Assembly: GCF_022647665.1 (NCBI RefSeq)
Contig: NZ_CP071872.1
Span: 1-64,000, forward strand
Direction of reading: 5' to 3'
DNA length: 64,000 nucleotides
Source: Streptomyces formicae
Lineage (GTDB): Bacteria > Actinomycetota > Actinomycetes > Streptomycetales > Streptomycetaceae
Positions 1 through 13,332 of the stretch are shown one piece after another; position 1 is the first letter of the stretch, and every line of letters starts with the position of its first letter. Made by a program: the position numbers and the translations under genes. Under the pieces are notes generated by a model. The model worked only from the letters and a program-made list of their open reading frames with translations. It searched no databases and had not been told where the DNA came from.

Positions 1-58
1 CCTGACCGACCCGTCCCGAGAACAACACATTCGTGGGACCTGTGAGAGAGCGTGCCTT

Positions 59-1834
59 GTGGCTGACGTACCTGCCGATCTTGCCGCAGTGTGGCCACGA
101 GTGCTGGAACAGCTCCTCGGGGAGGGCCAGCAGGGCATCGAGCCGAAGGACAAGCAGTGGATCGAGCGCTGCCAGCCGCTCGCGCTGGTGGCCGACACCG
201 CTCTCCTCGCCGTCCCCAATGAGTGGGGCAAGCGCGTCCTCGAGGGCCGGCTGGCCCCGCTGATCAGCGACACCCTCAGCCGCGAGTGCGGCCGTCCGAT
301 CCGCATCGCGATCACCGTCGACGACTCGGCAGCGGAGCCGGCCACCCCGTCGGCCCCCATGCAGCAGCAGCCGCGCTACCAGGGGCCGCAGCATGACGAG
401 CCGCGCCAGAGCGACACGTACGACGGCTACGGACACCGGCCCGCGAACGACGACGGGATGCCCACCGTCCGCCCCGCGTACCCCGAGTACCAGCAGCGCC
501 CCGAGCCCGGCGCCTGGCCGCGCACCGCGGAGGACCTGTCCTGGCAGCAGCCCCGGCTCGGCGGGTACCAGGAGCGCGATCCGTACGCGACCCGCCCCCA
601 GCAGCACGACTACCGGTCGCCGCTGCCCGACCGCGGGCAGTACGACCAGCAGCGACCCGAGCGCCACGATCGCCACGACCTGCCGGAGCGCGGCGGCCCA
701 CGGCATGGCGGTCCGGGCGGACCGTCCGCCGGGGGAGTCCCCGGCGGCGGGCCCGGCCCGCTCGGCGCGCAGCCGTCGCCGGCGCCGGGACCCGGTGAGC
801 CGCATGCCCGGCTGAACCCCAAGTACCTCTTCGACACCTTTGTCATCGGCGCCTCCAACCGCTTCGCACACGCCGCCGCCGTGGCGGTCGCCGAGGCGCC
901 GGCGAAGGCTTACAACCCCCTCTTCATCTATGGGGAGTCGGGGCTCGGCAAGACCCATCTGCTGCATGCCATCGGGCACTACGCGCGAAGCCTCTACCCG
1001 GGAACGCGCGTTCGGTACGTGAGCTCCGAGGAGTTCACGAACGAGTTCATCAACTCGATCCGAGACGGCAAGGGCGACGCGTTCCGCAAGCGCTACCGGG
1101 ATGTGGACATCCTGCTGGTCGACGACATCCAGTTCCTCGCGAGCAAGGAGTCGACGCAGGAGGAGTTCTTCCACACCTTCAACACGCTCCACAACGCGAA
1201 CAAGCAGATCGTGCTGTCCTCGGACCGGCCGCCCAAGCAGCTGATGACCCTCGAGGACCGGCTGCGCAACCGCTTCGAGTGGGGTCTGACCACCGATGTG
1301 CAGCCGCCGGAGCTGGAGACGCGGATCGCGATCCTCCGTAAGAAGGCGGTGCAGGAGCAGCTCAACGCCCCGCCGGAGGTACTGGAGTTCATCGCCTCCC
1401 GGATCTCGCGGAACATCCGTGAGCTGGAAGGCGCCCTCATCCGGGTCACGGCCTTCGCCAGCCTCAACAGGCAGCCGGTCGACCTCGGACTCACCGAGAT
1501 CGTCCTCAAGGACCTGATCCCGGGCGGGGAGGACACCTCCCCGGAGATCACAGCGACCGCGATCATGGCGGCGACCGCCGACTACTTCGGGCTGACGGTG
1601 GAGGATCTCTGCGGGTCCTCACGCAGCCGGGTGCTGGTCACTGCCCGGCAGATCGCGATGTACCTCTGCCGGGAGCTCACGGATCTGTCGCTGCCGAAGA
1701 TCGGTGCGCAGTTCGGCGGCCGTGATCACACGACAGTGATGCACGCGGACCGGAAGATCCGTGCGCTCATGGCCGAGCGGCGCTCGATCTACAACCAGGT
1801 CACCGAGCTGACGAACCGCATCAAGAACGGCTGA
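59..1834 (+). CDS. dnaA: Chromosomal replication initiator protein DnaA
   Basis: DnaA binds 9-bp DnaA boxes at oriC, opens the duplex and loads the helicase. The 591-residue protein shows domain I (about residues 1–85), a very long Gly/Pro/Gln-rich linker (about 90–245) typical of Streptomyces DnaA, and an AAA+ core with Walker A GESGLGKT near residue 290 and Walker [10 protein letters not shown]. The C-terminal box-binding domain carries the signature [15 protein letters not shown]. The GTG start at 59 follows a GAGAGAG ribosome site and gives the expected N-terminus ([12 protein letters not shown]). A strong hairpin lies downstream, and the origin spacer separates it from dnaN. The identity is certain. 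Confidence 0.98.
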   Translation: MADVPADLAAVWPRVLEQLLGEGQQGIEPKDKQWIERCQPLALVADTALLAVPNEWGKRVLEGRLAPLISDTLSRECGRPIRIAITVDDSAAEPATPSAPMQQQPRYQGPQHDEPRQSDTYDGYGHRPANDDGMPTVRPAYPEYQQRPEPGAWPRTAEDLSWQQPRLGGYQERDPYATRPQQHDYRSPLPDRGQYDQQRPERHDRHDLPERGGPRHGGPGGPSAGGVPGGGPGPLGAQPSPAPGPGEPHARLNPKYLFDTFVIGASNRFAHAAAVAVAEAPAKAYNPLFIYGESGLGKTHLLHAIGHYARSLYPGTRVRYVSSEEFTNEFINSIRDGKGDAFRKRYRDVDILLVDDIQFLASKESTQEEFFHTFNTLHNANKQIVLSSDRPPKQLMTLEDRLRNRFEWGLTTDVQPPELETRIAILRKKAVQEQLNAPPEVLEFIASRISRNIRELEGALIRVTAFASLNRQPVDLGLTEIVLKDLIPGGEDTSPEITATAIMAATADYFGLTVEDLCGSSRSRVLVTARQIAMYLCRELTDLSLPKIGAQFGGRDHTTVMHADRKIRALMAERRSIYNQVTELTNRIKNG

Positions 1835-1911
1835 CACCGCCACACCGACGCACCGCCACGCCGCCGGCCAGCCCAGGGCAGGGCAGGGCGGCACTGGCTC
1901 TCATACGGCTC

Positions 1912-1950
1912 CGAAGGGCGCCCCGGGACGGACTCCCGGGGCGCCCTTCG
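1912..1950 (+). terminator. Strong hairpin terminator downstream of dnaA
   Basis: A perfect 17-bp GC-rich inverted repeat (cgaagggcgccccggga and its complement) with a 5-base loop lies about 80 bp after the dnaA stop. There is no T tract, which is usual for Streptomyces terminators. It probably separates dnaA transcription from the origin spacer. Confidence 0.7.
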
Positions 1951-1989
1951 CGGCTTCGGTCGCAGCCATCGGCCATCGGCACGCCACCG

Positions 1990-2730
1990 CGCCGCCATCA
2001 CCCCGCCACGGCGCTGTTCGAATACGTGCCGCCGCCGGTCCGTTCTCCACAGAAGTGCGGACGATCTTCCGTCCACAGCCTGGGGACTCCCGAGTTGTCC
2101 AGATTGCATCCACAGGCACGGTTGATGAGACTTGATCACGCCAGGTCAGCCGGTTGTGGATTTGTGGCCAGCCGCATTCCACAGACTGTGGACGGATCTT
2201 CCGCCCACAGTCTGTGATTCTTGTTGTCCCCATGCGGCCCACAGGCCGGGCGTTGTTGCCCACAGCTTCGTCCAGCTTCTCCACACCTCTGTCCACTGTT
2301 CGGCAACGAAACGCCCGAGCTCACCGGACCGAGTGAAAGGCGTCACACCAAGGTGCTGGATTGGGCTGTGGGGAACGTGGGTAAAGCTGGGGACAGCACT
2401 GGGGAGAAGTCCGTGTGCCCTGTGCACCGGATGTGCAGAACTTCGAGGCGTCCACAGACAGCCGGGGTTGTCCACCGCTCCCGCCCACAGGGCCAGTGGA
2501 CAAAAAATCGCATCTGACCTGCGTAGATGGCGTTATCCACGGTTTCCACAGGCCCTACTACTACTCCCACTTAGAGTTACCGGGGAATCTGCTTCGAAGG
2601 GGGCCCTGTGCACAACTCGGCGCCGGAGCTCCGGCTGCCTCTTGTCTCGACTTGACCCCGAGCCGCACCGACTGTCGGTGCTGTGCGTCAGACTGGTCTC
2701 CGGCATCGGCCCCCGGCTCCGGCTGGGAGC
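1990..2730. other. oriC: Chromosomal replication origin oriC (DnaA-box cluster)
   Basis: The roughly 950-bp dnaA–dnaN spacer has no convincing gene but is dense in DnaA boxes in both orientations. Examples on + are TTGCCCACA at 2256–2264, TTCTCCACA at 2277–2285, GCGTCCACA at 2449–2457, TTGTCCACC at 2468–2476, TTATCCACG at 2533–2541 and GTTTCCACA at 2542–2550. On the complement there are boxes at 2188–2196, 2367–2375 and 2495–2503. The many GTCCACA/TTCCACA variants match the known preference of Streptomyces DnaA for T(T/C)(G/A/C)TCCACA. Position and composition match the characterised Streptomyces oriC. Short ORFs here are on both strands, mutually overlapping and non-homologous, so I regard them as spurious. 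Confidence 0.93.
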
Positions 2731-2787
2731 CCCATGCCGGTGACGAAGGCCAGCAGGGCGAGCGAGCAACAGCAGGAGGCGGTTCCG

Positions 2788-3918
2788 GTGAAGATCCGGG
2801 TGGAGCGCGATGTACTCGCGGAGGCGGTGGCGTGGGTGGCCAGGAGCCTCCCGGCCCGTCCGCCGGCGCCCGTTCTCGCGGGCCTTCTTCTGAAGGCGGA
2901 GGACGGCGCTCTCAGCTTCTCCAGCTTCGACTACGAGGTCTCGGCGAAGGTCTCGGTCGACGCCGAGGTCGAGGAGGAAGGGACGGTGCTCGTCTCCGGC
3001 CGCCTCCTCGCCGACATCAGCCGCGCCCTCCCCAACCGGCCGGTGGAGATTTCCACAGACGGTGTACGGGCGACCGTGGTCTGCGGATCCTCCCGCTTCA
3101 CCCTCCACACACTGCCTGTGGAGGAGTACCCGGCGCTGCCGCAGATGCCGACCGCGACCGGCACGGTCCCCGGCGAGGTCTTCGCCTCGGCCGCCGCCCA
3201 GGTCGCCATCGCCGCGGGCCGCGACGACACCCTGCCCGTCCTGACCGGCGTACGGATCGAGATCGAGGGCGACACGGTCACCCTGGCCTCCACCGACCGC
3301 TACCGCTTCGCGGTGCGCGAGTTCCTGTGGAAGCCGGAGTCGCCGGATGCCTCCGCGGTCGCCCTGGTGCCCGCGAAGACGCTGCTGGACACAGCCAAAG
3401 CGCTGACCAGCGGTGACACGGTCACCCTGGCGCTCTCCGGCTCCGGTGCCGGCGAGGGCCTGATCGGCTTCGAGGGCGCGGGCCGGCGCACGACCACCCG
3501 CCTGCTCGAGGGCGACCTGCCGAAGTACCGGACGCTGTTCCCGACCGAGTTCAACTCGGTCGCGGTGATCGAGACCGCCCCGTTCGTCGAGGCCGTCAAG
3601 CGTGTCGCCCTCGTCGCCGAGCGGAACACCCCGGTGCGGCTCAGCTTCGAGCAGGGTGTGCTGATCCTGGAGGCCGGTTCCAGCGACGATGCACAGGCTG
3701 TGGAGCGTGTGGACGCGCAGCTTGAGGGCGACGACATCTCCATCGCCTTCAACCCGACGTTCCTGCTGGACGGCCTGAGCGCCATCGACTCCCCGGTGGC
3801 GCAGCTCTCCTTCACCACGTCCACCAAGCCCGCGCTGCTCAGCGGCAAGCCCGCAGTGGACGCGGAGGCGGACGAGGCCTACAAGTACCTGATCATGCCG
3901 GTGCGGCTCTCGGGCTGA
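2788..3918 (+). CDS. dnaN: DNA polymerase III subunit beta (sliding clamp)
   Basis: The ring-shaped clamp tethers DNA polymerase III to the template. The product is 376 residues, the normal length, and has three repeated clamp folds; the start MKIRVERDVLAEAVAWVARSLPARPP and the end YKYLIMPVRLSG are characteristic. The frame is open further upstream (to 2683), but the GTG at 2788 has a good AGGAGG site at 2774–2779 and gives the canonical N-terminus, so I chose it. It follows oriC directly, and a DnaA-like box occurs inside the gene near 3050. Confidence 0.97.
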   Translation: MKIRVERDVLAEAVAWVARSLPARPPAPVLAGLLLKAEDGALSFSSFDYEVSAKVSVDAEVEEEGTVLVSGRLLADISRALPNRPVEISTDGVRATVVCGSSRFTLHTLPVEEYPALPQMPTATGTVPGEVFASAAAQVAIAAGRDDTLPVLTGVRIEIEGDTVTLASTDRYRFAVREFLWKPESPDASAVALVPAKTLLDTAKALTSGDTVTLALSGSGAGEGLIGFEGAGRRTTTRLLEGDLPKYRTLFPTEFNSVAVIETAPFVEAVKRVALVAERNTPVRLSFEQGVLILEAGSSDDAQAVERVDAQLEGDDISIAFNPTFLLDGLSAIDSPVAQLSFTTSTKPALLSGKPAVDAEADEAYKYLIMPVRLSG

Positions 3919-4052
3919 CCGGTCGTAAGCACCGGTCGGCCGCCTTCGTACAGGCGTACGCCTGAGCGGCTGACCCCACAGGTGTGCACCAGCGTCCCGG
4001 CGTAGGCTCGGACGCGGGTACCAGACTGCACACGACGCTAAGGAAATCTCTG

Positions 4053-4931
4053 ATGGAGCTCGGTCTCGTCGGCCTCGGCAAGATGGGCGGCAACATGCGC
4101 GAGCGCATCCGCCGCGCAGGCCACACCGTCATCGGCTACGACCGCAACCCGGAACTCTCCGATGTCCACAGCCTCGAGGAGCTTGTGGCCAAGCTCAAGG
4201 GACCGCGCGTCGTGTGGGTGATGGTCCCGGCCGGCGCCGCGACGCAGGCCACCATCGACGAGCTGGCCGCGTTGCTCTCCCCCGACGACATCGTCGTGGA
4301 CGGCGGCAACTCGCGGTGGACGGACGACGAGAAGCACGCCGTCGAGCTGGGCATCAAGGGCATCGGCTTCGTCGACTGCGGTGTGTCGGGCGGTGTCTGG
4401 GGCCTGGAGAACGGCTATGCGCTGATGTACGGCGGCCGCGAGGAGCACGTCGCCAGGGTGCAGCCGATCTTCGACGCGCTGAAGCCCGAGGGCGAGTTCG
4501 GCTCGGTGCACGCGGGCAAGGTCGGTGCCGGCCACTTCGCGAAGATGGTCCACAACGGCATCGAGTACGCCATGATGCAGGCCTATGCCGAGGGCTGGGA
4601 GCTGCTGGAGAAGGTCGACTCGGTCACGGACGTCCGTGAGGTCTTCCGCTCCTGGCAGGAGGGCACGGTCATCCGCTCCTGGCTGCTCGACCTGGCGGTG
4701 AACGCCCTGGACGAGGACGAGCACCTGGAGAAGCTGCGCGGTTATGCACAGGACTCCGGCGAGGGCCGGTGGACTGTGGAAGCCGCGATCGACAACGCGG
4801 TGCCGCTGCCGGCGATCACCGCATCGCTCTTCGCGCGGTTCGCGTCGCGCCAGGAGGACTCCCCGCAGATGAAGATGATCGCTGCCCTGCGGAACCAGTT
4901 CGGCGGGCACGCGGTCGAGAGCAAGAAGTAA
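4053..4931 (+). CDS. gnd: 6-phosphogluconate dehydrogenase, decarboxylating (short, NAD-type)
   Basis: It oxidatively decarboxylates 6-phosphogluconate to ribulose 5-phosphate in the pentose phosphate pathway. At 292 residues it belongs to the short Gnd class, not the about 470-residue NADP enzymes. The N-terminal Rossmann motif GLVGLGKMGGNM, the substrate segment VDCGVSGGVWGLENGY and the catalytic GAGHFAKMVHNGIEY are all visible. The ATG at 4053 follows AAGGAAA. It lies between dnaN and recF, as in other Streptomyces. Confidence 0.95.
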   Translation: MELGLVGLGKMGGNMRERIRRAGHTVIGYDRNPELSDVHSLEELVAKLKGPRVVWVMVPAGAATQATIDELAALLSPDDIVVDGGNSRWTDDEKHAVELGIKGIGFVDCGVSGGVWGLENGYALMYGGREEHVARVQPIFDALKPEGEFGSVHAGKVGAGHFAKMVHNGIEYAMMQAYAEGWELLEKVDSVTDVREVFRSWQEGTVIRSWLLDLAVNALDEDEHLEKLRGYAQDSGEGRWTVEAAIDNAVPLPAITASLFARFASRQEDSPQMKMIAALRNQFGGHAVESKK

Positions 4932-5012
4932 TCCACAGGCTGTTGGCAACGCCCTGTCGCCAACAGCCCGTCGGTGAGCAGTGAGCAGCAGCCGGGGGAG
5001 GTCGGCTTCCAC

Positions 5013-6134
5013 ATGCATGTCACGCATCTGTCGCTGGCCGACTTCCGCTCGTACGCCCGGGTCGAGGTCCCGCTCGACCCGGGCGTCAGCGTGTTCGTGG
5101 GGGCGAACGGCCAGGGCAAGACGAATCTGGTCGAGGCCGTCGGCTATCTCGCGACCCTCGGCAGCCACCGGGTCGCGTCCGACGCTCCGCTGGTGCGGAT
5201 GGGGGCGGACCGGGCCGTCATCCGCGCGGCCGTCACACAGGGCGAGCGCTCCCAGCTGATCGAGCTGGAGCTCAATCCCGGCAGGGCGAACCGGGCGCGA
5301 ATCAACCGGTCGTCGCAGGTCAGGCCGCGCGACGTGCTCGGGATCGTACGGACCGTGCTGTTCGCGCCGGAGGATCTGGCGCTGGTCAAGGGCGATCCGG
5401 GCGAGCGGCGGCGCTTCCTGGACGAGCTGATCACGGCGCGCTCGCCGCGGATGGCGGGGGTGCGGTCGGACTACGAGCGAGTGCTCAAGCAGCGCAACAC
5501 GCTGCTGAAGTCGGCGGCGATGGCCCGGCGGCACGGCGGCCGCTCGATGGATCTGTCCACGCTCGACGTGTGGGACCAGCATCTGGCGCACGCGGGCGCG
5601 GAGCTGCTGGCGCGGCGGCTCGACCTGATCGCGGCGCTGCGGCCGCTGACCGACAAGGCGTACGAGCAGCTGGCGCCGGGCGGCGGGCCGGTCGCGCTGG
5701 AGTACCGCGGATCGGCCGGCGGTGACGGGCACACGCGCGACGAGCTGTACGAGCAGCTCATCGCCGCGCTCGCGGAGGCGCGCAAGCAGGAGATCGAGCG
5801 GGGCGTCACGCTCGTCGGGCCGCACCGCGACGAGCTGCTGCTGAAGCTGGGCGAGCTGCCGGCGAAGGGGTACGCGAGCCATGGCGAGTCCTGGTCGTAC
5901 GCGCTGGCGCTGCGGCTGGCCTCGTACGACCTGCTCAGGGCCGAGGGCAACGAGCCGGTGCTCGTCCTCGACGACGTCTTCGCCGAGCTGGACGCCCGTC
6001 GCCGGGAACGGCTCGCGGAACTGGTGGCTCCGGGCGAGCAGGTGCTGGTGACGGCGGCGGTGGACGACGACGTTCCGGGAGTGCTCGCGGGCACGCGGTA
6101 CGCCGTGGCGGACGGGGCGGTGGAGCGCGTATGA
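5013..6134 (+). CDS. recF: DNA replication and repair protein RecF
   Basis: RecF is an SMC-like ATPase that helps load RecA at gaps through RecOR. The 373-residue protein starts [19 protein letters not shown] and shows Walker [10 protein letters not shown] near residue 31. The ABC-type signature lies in the segment around [13 protein letters not shown], and Walker B is [12 protein letters not shown]. The frame is open from 4974, but the ATG at 5013 gives the family N-terminus and normal length. It overlaps the next gene by 4 bp (ATGA), implying translational coupling. Confidence 0.95.
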   Translation: MHVTHLSLADFRSYARVEVPLDPGVSVFVGANGQGKTNLVEAVGYLATLGSHRVASDAPLVRMGADRAVIRAAVTQGERSQLIELELNPGRANRARINRSSQVRPRDVLGIVRTVLFAPEDLALVKGDPGERRRFLDELITARSPRMAGVRSDYERVLKQRNTLLKSAAMARRHGGRSMDLSTLDVWDQHLAHAGAELLARRLDLIAALRPLTDKAYEQLAPGGGPVALEYRGSAGGDGHTRDELYEQLIAALAEARKQEIERGVTLVGPHRDELLLKLGELPAKGYASHGESWSYALALRLASYDLLRAEGNEPVLVLDDVFAELDARRRERLAELVAPGEQVLVTAAVDDDVPGVLAGTRYAVADGAVERV

Positions 6135-6670
6135 GCGAGGACGGGACGACGTCCAAGGCGCCGGAGCCGTCCGGGGTGGATCTGGCGCGTGTGGCGCTGC
6201 GCGCGGCCAAGGAGCAGGCGCGGGCGCGAGGCGCGGCCGCGCAGGAGAAGCGCCAGGCCAGGCGGGGCGGCGGACTGCGCTCCGGCGCCCGGGCGGACGG
6301 GCGCGACCCGCTGCCGCTGGGCGCCGCGATCAACCGGCTGATCACCGAGCGGGGCTGGGAGACGCCCGCGGCGGTGGGCGGGGTGATGGGCCGCTGGCCG
6401 CAGATCGTGGGCGAGGACCTGGCGAAGCACTGCGTGCCGCTGCGGTACGACGAGGACCCGGACGAGCGCGTCCTGACGGTGCAGTGCGACTCGACGGCGT
6501 GGGCGACACAGCTGCGGCTGCTGGCCCCGCGGCTGGTGGCGCGGTTGAACGAGGACCTCGGCCAGGGGACGGTCCGCCTGATCAAGGTCCTCGGCCCGGG
6601 CGGTCCTGCGCGGCGCTTCGGCCCGCTCCGGGCGCCCGGCAGCACGGGCCCTGGCGACACCTACGGCTGA
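6131..6670 (+). CDS. DUF721 family protein
   Basis: A 179-residue member of the DUF721 (DciA-like) family found between recF and gyrB in actinobacteria. Family relatives outside Enterobacteria act with the replicative helicase, so a DNA-replication link is plausible but is not shown by this sequence. The N-terminus is charged and disordered ([25 protein letters not shown]). The conserved core begins near [16 protein letters not shown] and continues with [21 protein letters not shown]. Its start overlaps the recF stop by 4 bp. Confidence 0.9.
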   Translation: MSEDGTTSKAPEPSGVDLARVALRAAKEQARARGAAAQEKRQARRGGGLRSGARADGRDPLPLGAAINRLITERGWETPAAVGGVMGRWPQIVGEDLAKHCVPLRYDEDPDERVLTVQCDSTAWATQLRLLAPRLVARLNEDLGQGTVRLIKVLGPGGPARRFGPLRAPGSTGPGDTYG

Positions 6671-9078
<2,408 letters not shown>

Positions 9079-9119
9079 GTCGGTCTCAGCTGACCGCACG
9101 AAAGGACTGAAGACCAGCA

Positions 9120-11744
9120 ATGGCCGACGAGAACACCCCCGTGACCACCGAGTCCGAAGAGGAAGACCAGCAGCTGCGGATCGAGCCCGTCGGGCTCGAG
9201 ACCGAGATGCAGCGCTCGTACCTCGACTACGCGATGTCCGTCATCGTCTCGCGTGCGCTGCCGGATGTACGGGACGGCCTCAAGCCGGTCCACCGCCGTG
9301 TGCTCTACGCGATGTACGACGGCGGCTACCGGCCCGAGAAGGGCTTCTACAAGTGCGCCCGTGTCGTCGGCGACGTCATGGGTACGTACCACCCGCACGG
9401 CGACTCCTCGATCTACGACGCGCTCGTCCGTCTCGCACAGCCGTGGTCGATGCGGATGCCGCTGGTCGACTCCAACGGCAACTTCGGTTCCCCGGGCAAC
9501 GACCCGGCCGCCGCCATGCGGTACACCGAGTGCAAGATGATGCCGCTGTCCATGGAGATGCTCCGGGACATCGACGAGGAGACCGTCGACTTCCAGGACA
9601 ACTACGACGGCCGCAACCAGGAGCCGACGGTCCTGCCGGCGCGCTTCCCGAACCTGCTGGTCAACGGCAGCGCCGGTATCGCCGTCGGTATGGCCACCAA
9701 CATCCCGCCGCACAATCTGCGCGAGGTCGCTGCCGGAGCCCAGTGGGCGCTGGAGCACCCGGACGCCAGCCACGAGGAGCTCCTCGACGCGCTGATCGAG
9801 CGGATCAAGGGACCGGACTTCCCGACCGGCGCGCTCGTCGTCGGCCGCAAGGGCATCGAGGAGGCGTACCGGACCGGCCGCGGCTCCATCACGATGCGCG
9901 CGGTCGTCGAGGTCGAGGAGATCCAGAACCGCCAGTGCCTGGTGGTCACGGAGCTGCCGTACCAGGTCAACCCGGACAACCTCGCGCAGAAGATCGCCGA
10001 CCTGGTCAAGGACGGCAAGATCGGCGGCATCGCCGACGTCCGCGACGAGACGTCGTCCCGTACCGGCCAGCGGCTCGTCATCGTGCTCAAGCGCGACGCC
10101 GTCGCCAAGGTCGTGCTCAACAACCTCTACAAGCACACCGACCTCCAGACGAACTTCGGCGCCAACATGCTGGCGCTGGTCGACGGTGTGCCGCGCACGC
10201 TCTCCCTCGACGCGTTCATCCGTCACTGGGTGACGCACCAGATCGAGGTCATCGTCCGCAGGACGAAGTTCCGGCTGCGCAAGGCCGAGGAGCGGGCGCA
10301 CATCCTGCGCGGTCTGCTCAAGGCGCTCGACGCGATCGACGAGGTCATCGCGCTGATCCGGCGCAGTGACACGGTCGAGGTCGCGCGTGGGGGCCTGATG
10401 GGCCTGCTGCAGATCGACGAGATCCAGGCGAACGCGATCCTGGAGATGCAGCTGCGCCGGCTGGCCGCCCTGGAGCGCCAGAAGATCGTGCAGGAGCACG
10501 ACGAACTGCAGGCGAAGATCAACGAGTACAACGCGATCCTCGCCTCGCCCGAGAAGCAGCGCGGCATCGTCAGCGAGGAGCTGGCCGTCATCGTCGAGAA
10601 GTTCGGCGACGACCGGCGTTCCAAGCTGGTGCCCTTCGACGGTGACATGTCCATCGAGGACCTGATCGCCGAGGAGGACATCGTCGTCACCATCACGCGT
10701 GGTGGCTACATCAAGCGGACCAAGACCGAGGACTACCGCTCGCAGAAGCGCGGCGGTAAGGGCGTGCGCGGCACGAAGCTGAAGCAGGACGACATCGTCG
10801 ACCACTTCTTCGTCTCGACCACGCACCACTGGCTGTTGTTCTTCACGAACAAGGGCCGGGTGTACCGGGCCAAGGCGTACGAGCTGCCGGACGCCGGCCG
10901 GGACGCCCGCGGCCAGCACGTCGCCAACCTGCTGGCCTTCCAGCCGGACGAGCAGATCGCCGAGATCCTCGCCATCCGCGACTACGACGCAGTGCCCTAT
11001 CTGGTGCTCGCCACCAAGGCCGGTCTGGTGAAGAAGACCCCGCTGAAGGACTACGACTCGCCCCGCTCCGGCGGTGTCATCGCGATCAACCTCCGGGAGA
11101 CGGAGGACGGCGGCGACGACGAGCTGATCGGTGCCGAGCTGGTGTCGGCCGAGGACGATCTGCTGCTCATCAGCAAGAAGGCGCAGTCGATCCGGTTCAC
11201 CGCGACGGACGAGGCCCTTCGCCCGATGGGCCGTGCCACTTCGGGCGTCAAGGGCATGAGTTTCCGCGAGGGCGACGAGCTCCTGTCGATGAATGTGGTC
11301 AGGCCCGGTACCTTCGTGTTCACTGCCACCGACGGCGGGTACGCGAAGCGGACCGCTGTCGACGAGTACCGCGTCCAGGGCCGCGGCGGCCTCGGTATCA
11401 AGGCCGCCAAGATCGTGGAGGACCGCGGTTCGCTCGTCGGCGCGCTGGTGGTCGAGGAGAGCGACGAGATCCTCGCCATCACGTTGTCTGGTGGTGTGAT
11501 TCGTACGCGAGTCAACGAAGTCAGGGAGACGGGCCGTGACACCATGGGCGTCCAACTGATCAATCTCGGCAAGCGCGATGCTGTGGTCGGTATCGCCCGC
11601 AACGCCGAGGCCGGCCGCGAGGCCGAGGAGGTCGACGGGCCCGAGGACACCGAGAGCGGTGTCACGGCCGGGACCGCCGAGGCTGGTGTGGCCGCTGAGG
11701 TCACCGAGGGCACGGAGCTCTCGGCTGGGGAGCACGAGGAGTAA
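9120..11744 (+). CDS. gyrA: DNA gyrase subunit A
   Basis: The DNA-cleaving subunit of gyrase, 874 residues. The catalytic tyrosine lies in [11 protein letters not shown], near residue 135. The quinolone-resistance region reads [21 protein letters not shown], with the usual serine and acidic positions. The C-terminal beta-pinwheel has the GyrA-box variant QKRGGKG near residue 541. The last 50 or so residues are an acidic Glu/Ala/Gly tail. It forms an operon with gyrB and is followed after 3 bp by the DUF3566 gene. Confidence 0.97.
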   Translation: MADENTPVTTESEEEDQQLRIEPVGLETEMQRSYLDYAMSVIVSRALPDVRDGLKPVHRRVLYAMYDGGYRPEKGFYKCARVVGDVMGTYHPHGDSSIYDALVRLAQPWSMRMPLVDSNGNFGSPGNDPAAAMRYTECKMMPLSMEMLRDIDEETVDFQDNYDGRNQEPTVLPARFPNLLVNGSAGIAVGMATNIPPHNLREVAAGAQWALEHPDASHEELLDALIERIKGPDFPTGALVVGRKGIEEAYRTGRGSITMRAVVEVEEIQNRQCLVVTELPYQVNPDNLAQKIADLVKDGKIGGIADVRDETSSRTGQRLVIVLKRDAVAKVVLNNLYKHTDLQTNFGANMLALVDGVPRTLSLDAFIRHWVTHQIEVIVRRTKFRLRKAEERAHILRGLLKALDAIDEVIALIRRSDTVEVARGGLMGLLQIDEIQANAILEMQLRRLAALERQKIVQEHDELQAKINEYNAILASPEKQRGIVSEELAVIVEKFGDDRRSKLVPFDGDMSIEDLIAEEDIVVTITRGGYIKRTKTEDYRSQKRGGKGVRGTKLKQDDIVDHFFVSTTHHWLLFFTNKGRVYRAKAYELPDAGRDARGQHVANLLAFQPDEQIAEILAIRDYDAVPYLVLATKAGLVKKTPLKDYDSPRSGGVIAINLRETEDGGDDELIGAELVSAEDDLLLISKKAQSIRFTATDEALRPMGRATSGVKGMSFREGDELLSMNVVRPGTFVFTATDGGYAKRTAVDEYRVQGRGGLGIKAAKIVEDRGSLVGALVVEESDEILAITLSGGVIRTRVNEVRETGRDTMGVQLINLGKRDAVVGIARNAEAGREAEEVDGPEDTESGVTAGTAEAGVAAEVTEGTELSAGEHEE

Positions 11745-11747
11745 AGC

Positions 11748-12446
11748 GTGAGTGGAGCCACCGGCGCCGGACCGGCTGCTGCCGGAGCTGCCGGAGCTGC
11801 CCCTGGGGCGGACGGTGCCGGTGGCTCCGCCACGGACTCCCAGGGGGTTACGGTGACGGACACCCGGGGGCCGCAGCCCCCGTACGAAACGCATGGTGGG
11901 GAGCAGCCGGTGCAGCAGGGAACGCAGCCGTACCACCCGCCCCAGGCGTACCCCTCACCCCATGGGGGCGCGGGGACGCAGGGCGGCCAGCAGCACGGTG
12001 CCGCGCAGCAGTCGCATGCCGGCGCGGCCGGCAGCGCAGTGCGGCGGCCGCGCACGGGGGCGAGCACACAGCCACGAACACGGAAGGCGCGGCTCCGGGT
12101 GGCCAAGGCCGATCCGTGGTCGGTGATGAAGGTCAGCTTCCTTCTCTCCATCGCGCTGGGCATCTGCACCGTCGTCGCATCCGCGGTGCTGTGGATGGTC
12201 ATGGACGCCATGGGCGTCTTCTCGACGGTCGGAGGCACGATCAGCGAGGCGACCGGGTCGAACGAGAGCAATGGCTTCGACCTCCAGTCGTTCCTGTCAC
12301 TGCCGCGCGTGCTGCTCTTCACCTCGGTGATCGCGGTGATCGACGTGGTGCTCGCCACGGCCCTCGCGACGCTGGGCGCCTTCATCTACAACCTCTCCGC
12401 AGGGTTCGTGGGCGGAGTCGAGCTGACTCTCGCCGAGGACGAATAG
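11748..12446 (+). CDS. DUF3566 domain membrane protein
   Basis: A 232-residue protein encoded just after gyrA in actinobacteria. The first ~110 residues are Ala/Gly/Pro/Gln-rich and disordered. The DUF3566 domain follows (ARLRVAKADPWSVMKVSFLLS) with two membrane spans: one after SVMKVSFLLSIALGICTVVASAVLW, and a second around VLLFTSVIAVIDVVLATALATLGAFIYN. The function is not established, though relatives in mycobacteria are linked to growth and division. The GTG start is 3 bp after the gyrA stop, so it is probably co-transcribed with gyrase. Confidence 0.92.
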   Translation: MSGATGAGPAAAGAAGAAPGADGAGGSATDSQGVTVTDTRGPQPPYETHGGEQPVQQGTQPYHPPQAYPSPHGGAGTQGGQQHGAAQQSHAGAAGSAVRRPRTGASTQPRTRKARLRVAKADPWSVMKVSFLLSIALGICTVVASAVLWMVMDAMGVFSTVGGTISEATGSNESNGFDLQSFLSLPRVLLFTSVIAVIDVVLATALATLGAFIYNLSAGFVGGVELTLAEDE

Positions 12447-12531
12447 GCGGAGGTCGCGGGGGGCAGAGAACCGATTTTGGGACTGCCCCCCACGTGCGCT
12501 AATCTTCAGGGGTCAGCGCGCGAAGCGCGGC

Positions 12532-12605
12532 GGGGCTATAGCTCAGTTGGTTAGAGCGCATCCCTGATAAGGATGAGGCCACAGGTTCAAATCCTGTTAG
12601 CCCCA
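12532..12605 (+). tRNA. tRNA-Ile (GAT)
   Basis: A complete cloverleaf: acceptor GGGGCTA pairs with TAGCCCC, the anticodon stem is CATCC/GGATG with loop CTGATAA, and the anticodon GAT is at 12566–12568. The T arm is ACAGG-TTCAAAT-CCTGT with discriminator A. CCA is not encoded. Confidence 0.97.
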
Positions 12606-12611
12606 CACTGA

Positions 12612-12649
12612 CGAAAGGCCCGGACGGAATCCTCCGCCCGGGCCTTTCG
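12612..12649 (+). terminator. Terminator after tRNA-Ile
   Basis: A long GC hairpin (cgaaaggcccgg … ccgggcctttcg) begins 7 bp after the tRNA end. It is a typical tRNA-operon terminator without a T tract. Confidence 0.75.
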
Positions 12650-12772
12650 CGCGTTCACGGGGCCATTTCGGGGCGGGAGTCGGCCGGGACGCAGGTCACC
12701 GAACGGTATCGATCGGTGTGTATAGTCGGGCGCCAGAGGTCCTCAAACGTCAAGGAAAGACGAGGTCGCGCG

Positions 12773-12907
12773 GTGAAGAAGCTTCTCCTGGTCGCACTGG
12801 CCGCCATCGGCGGGCTCCTCGTGTACCGCCAGATCCAGGCGGATCGCGCCGAGCAGGATCTGTGGACGGAGGCGACCGACTCCGTGCCCGCAGGTTCGGG
12901 TGTGTGA
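12773..12907 (+). CDS. DLW-39 family small membrane protein
   Basis: A 44-residue protein (MKKLLLVALAAIGG… QADRAEQDLWTEATDSV) with one N-terminal hydrophobic segment and the conserved DLW motif of the DLW-39 family. This small gene is regularly found downstream of gyrA and tRNA-Ile in Streptomyces and relatives. The GTG start at 12773 lies after an AAGGAAAGACGAGG purine stretch; an upstream in-frame ATG-like extension to 12716 is not supported. The function is unknown. A strong hairpin follows at 12930–12960. Confidence 0.8.
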   Translation: MKKLLLVALAAIGGLLVYRQIQADRAEQDLWTEATDSVPAGSGV

Positions 12908-12929
12908 GACGCACGCAAGTCTGAGTGAC

Positions 12930-12960
12930 AGAGCCCCGGCCGCCGAGCGGCCGGGGCTCT
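12930..12960 (+). terminator. Terminator after the DLW-39 gene
   Basis: A perfect 14-bp inverted repeat (agagccccggccgc) with a 3-base loop starts 22 bp after the stop codon. Confidence 0.8.
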
Positions 12961-13332
12961 GTGCTGCTCGCGGGCCCGGGCCGGGTGGTTGCTGCCCGTT
13001 GCCGGACCGTAACGCAAAGCCCTTGAGTTCGCTTGAGTGAATAAATAGCTTGCATAGGCAAAGTCGCGGCTGTGGCGACGTGGACCGGCCGCTCCACAGC
13101 ACAACGCCCCGCGGTGGCGAAGAACGCGGGCAACGCGTCGGACAAGCCGGGTGATTCGGCCACGCGCACAGACAACGGTGGGACCGGCGGGGCAGGATGG
13201 ACCGGCACTGCGACCGCCCTGACCGCGGGCGGTGCGGCCGCACTGCCGGCCGTGCTCGTGATCGCGCGCGTACGTGTACGGGCGGCGCGGCGCAGGGCGG
13301 GCGGCCACGGACACGACAAGGGGAAGCGCGTG
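12961..13332 (+). other. Spacer with possible C-terminal relic
   Basis: No confident gene. The frame of the next CDS is open back to 13072 and encodes a Gly/Ala-rich hydrophobic stretch followed by basic residues (LPAVLVIARVRVRAARRR), which looks like the end of a membrane protein rather than a start. It could be a decayed gene end or a spurious extension. Confidence 0.3.

Noticed and set aside
2026-2743. Several short ORFs in the dnaA–dnaN spacer on both strands.
   Set aside because: They overlap each other and the DnaA boxes, lack ribosome sites and resemble no family; the region is oriC.
13072-13332. Extending the secreted-protein gene upstream to 13072.
   Set aside because: The ATG at 13333 has a good ribosome site and begins a normal signal peptide; the upstream part would bury it.
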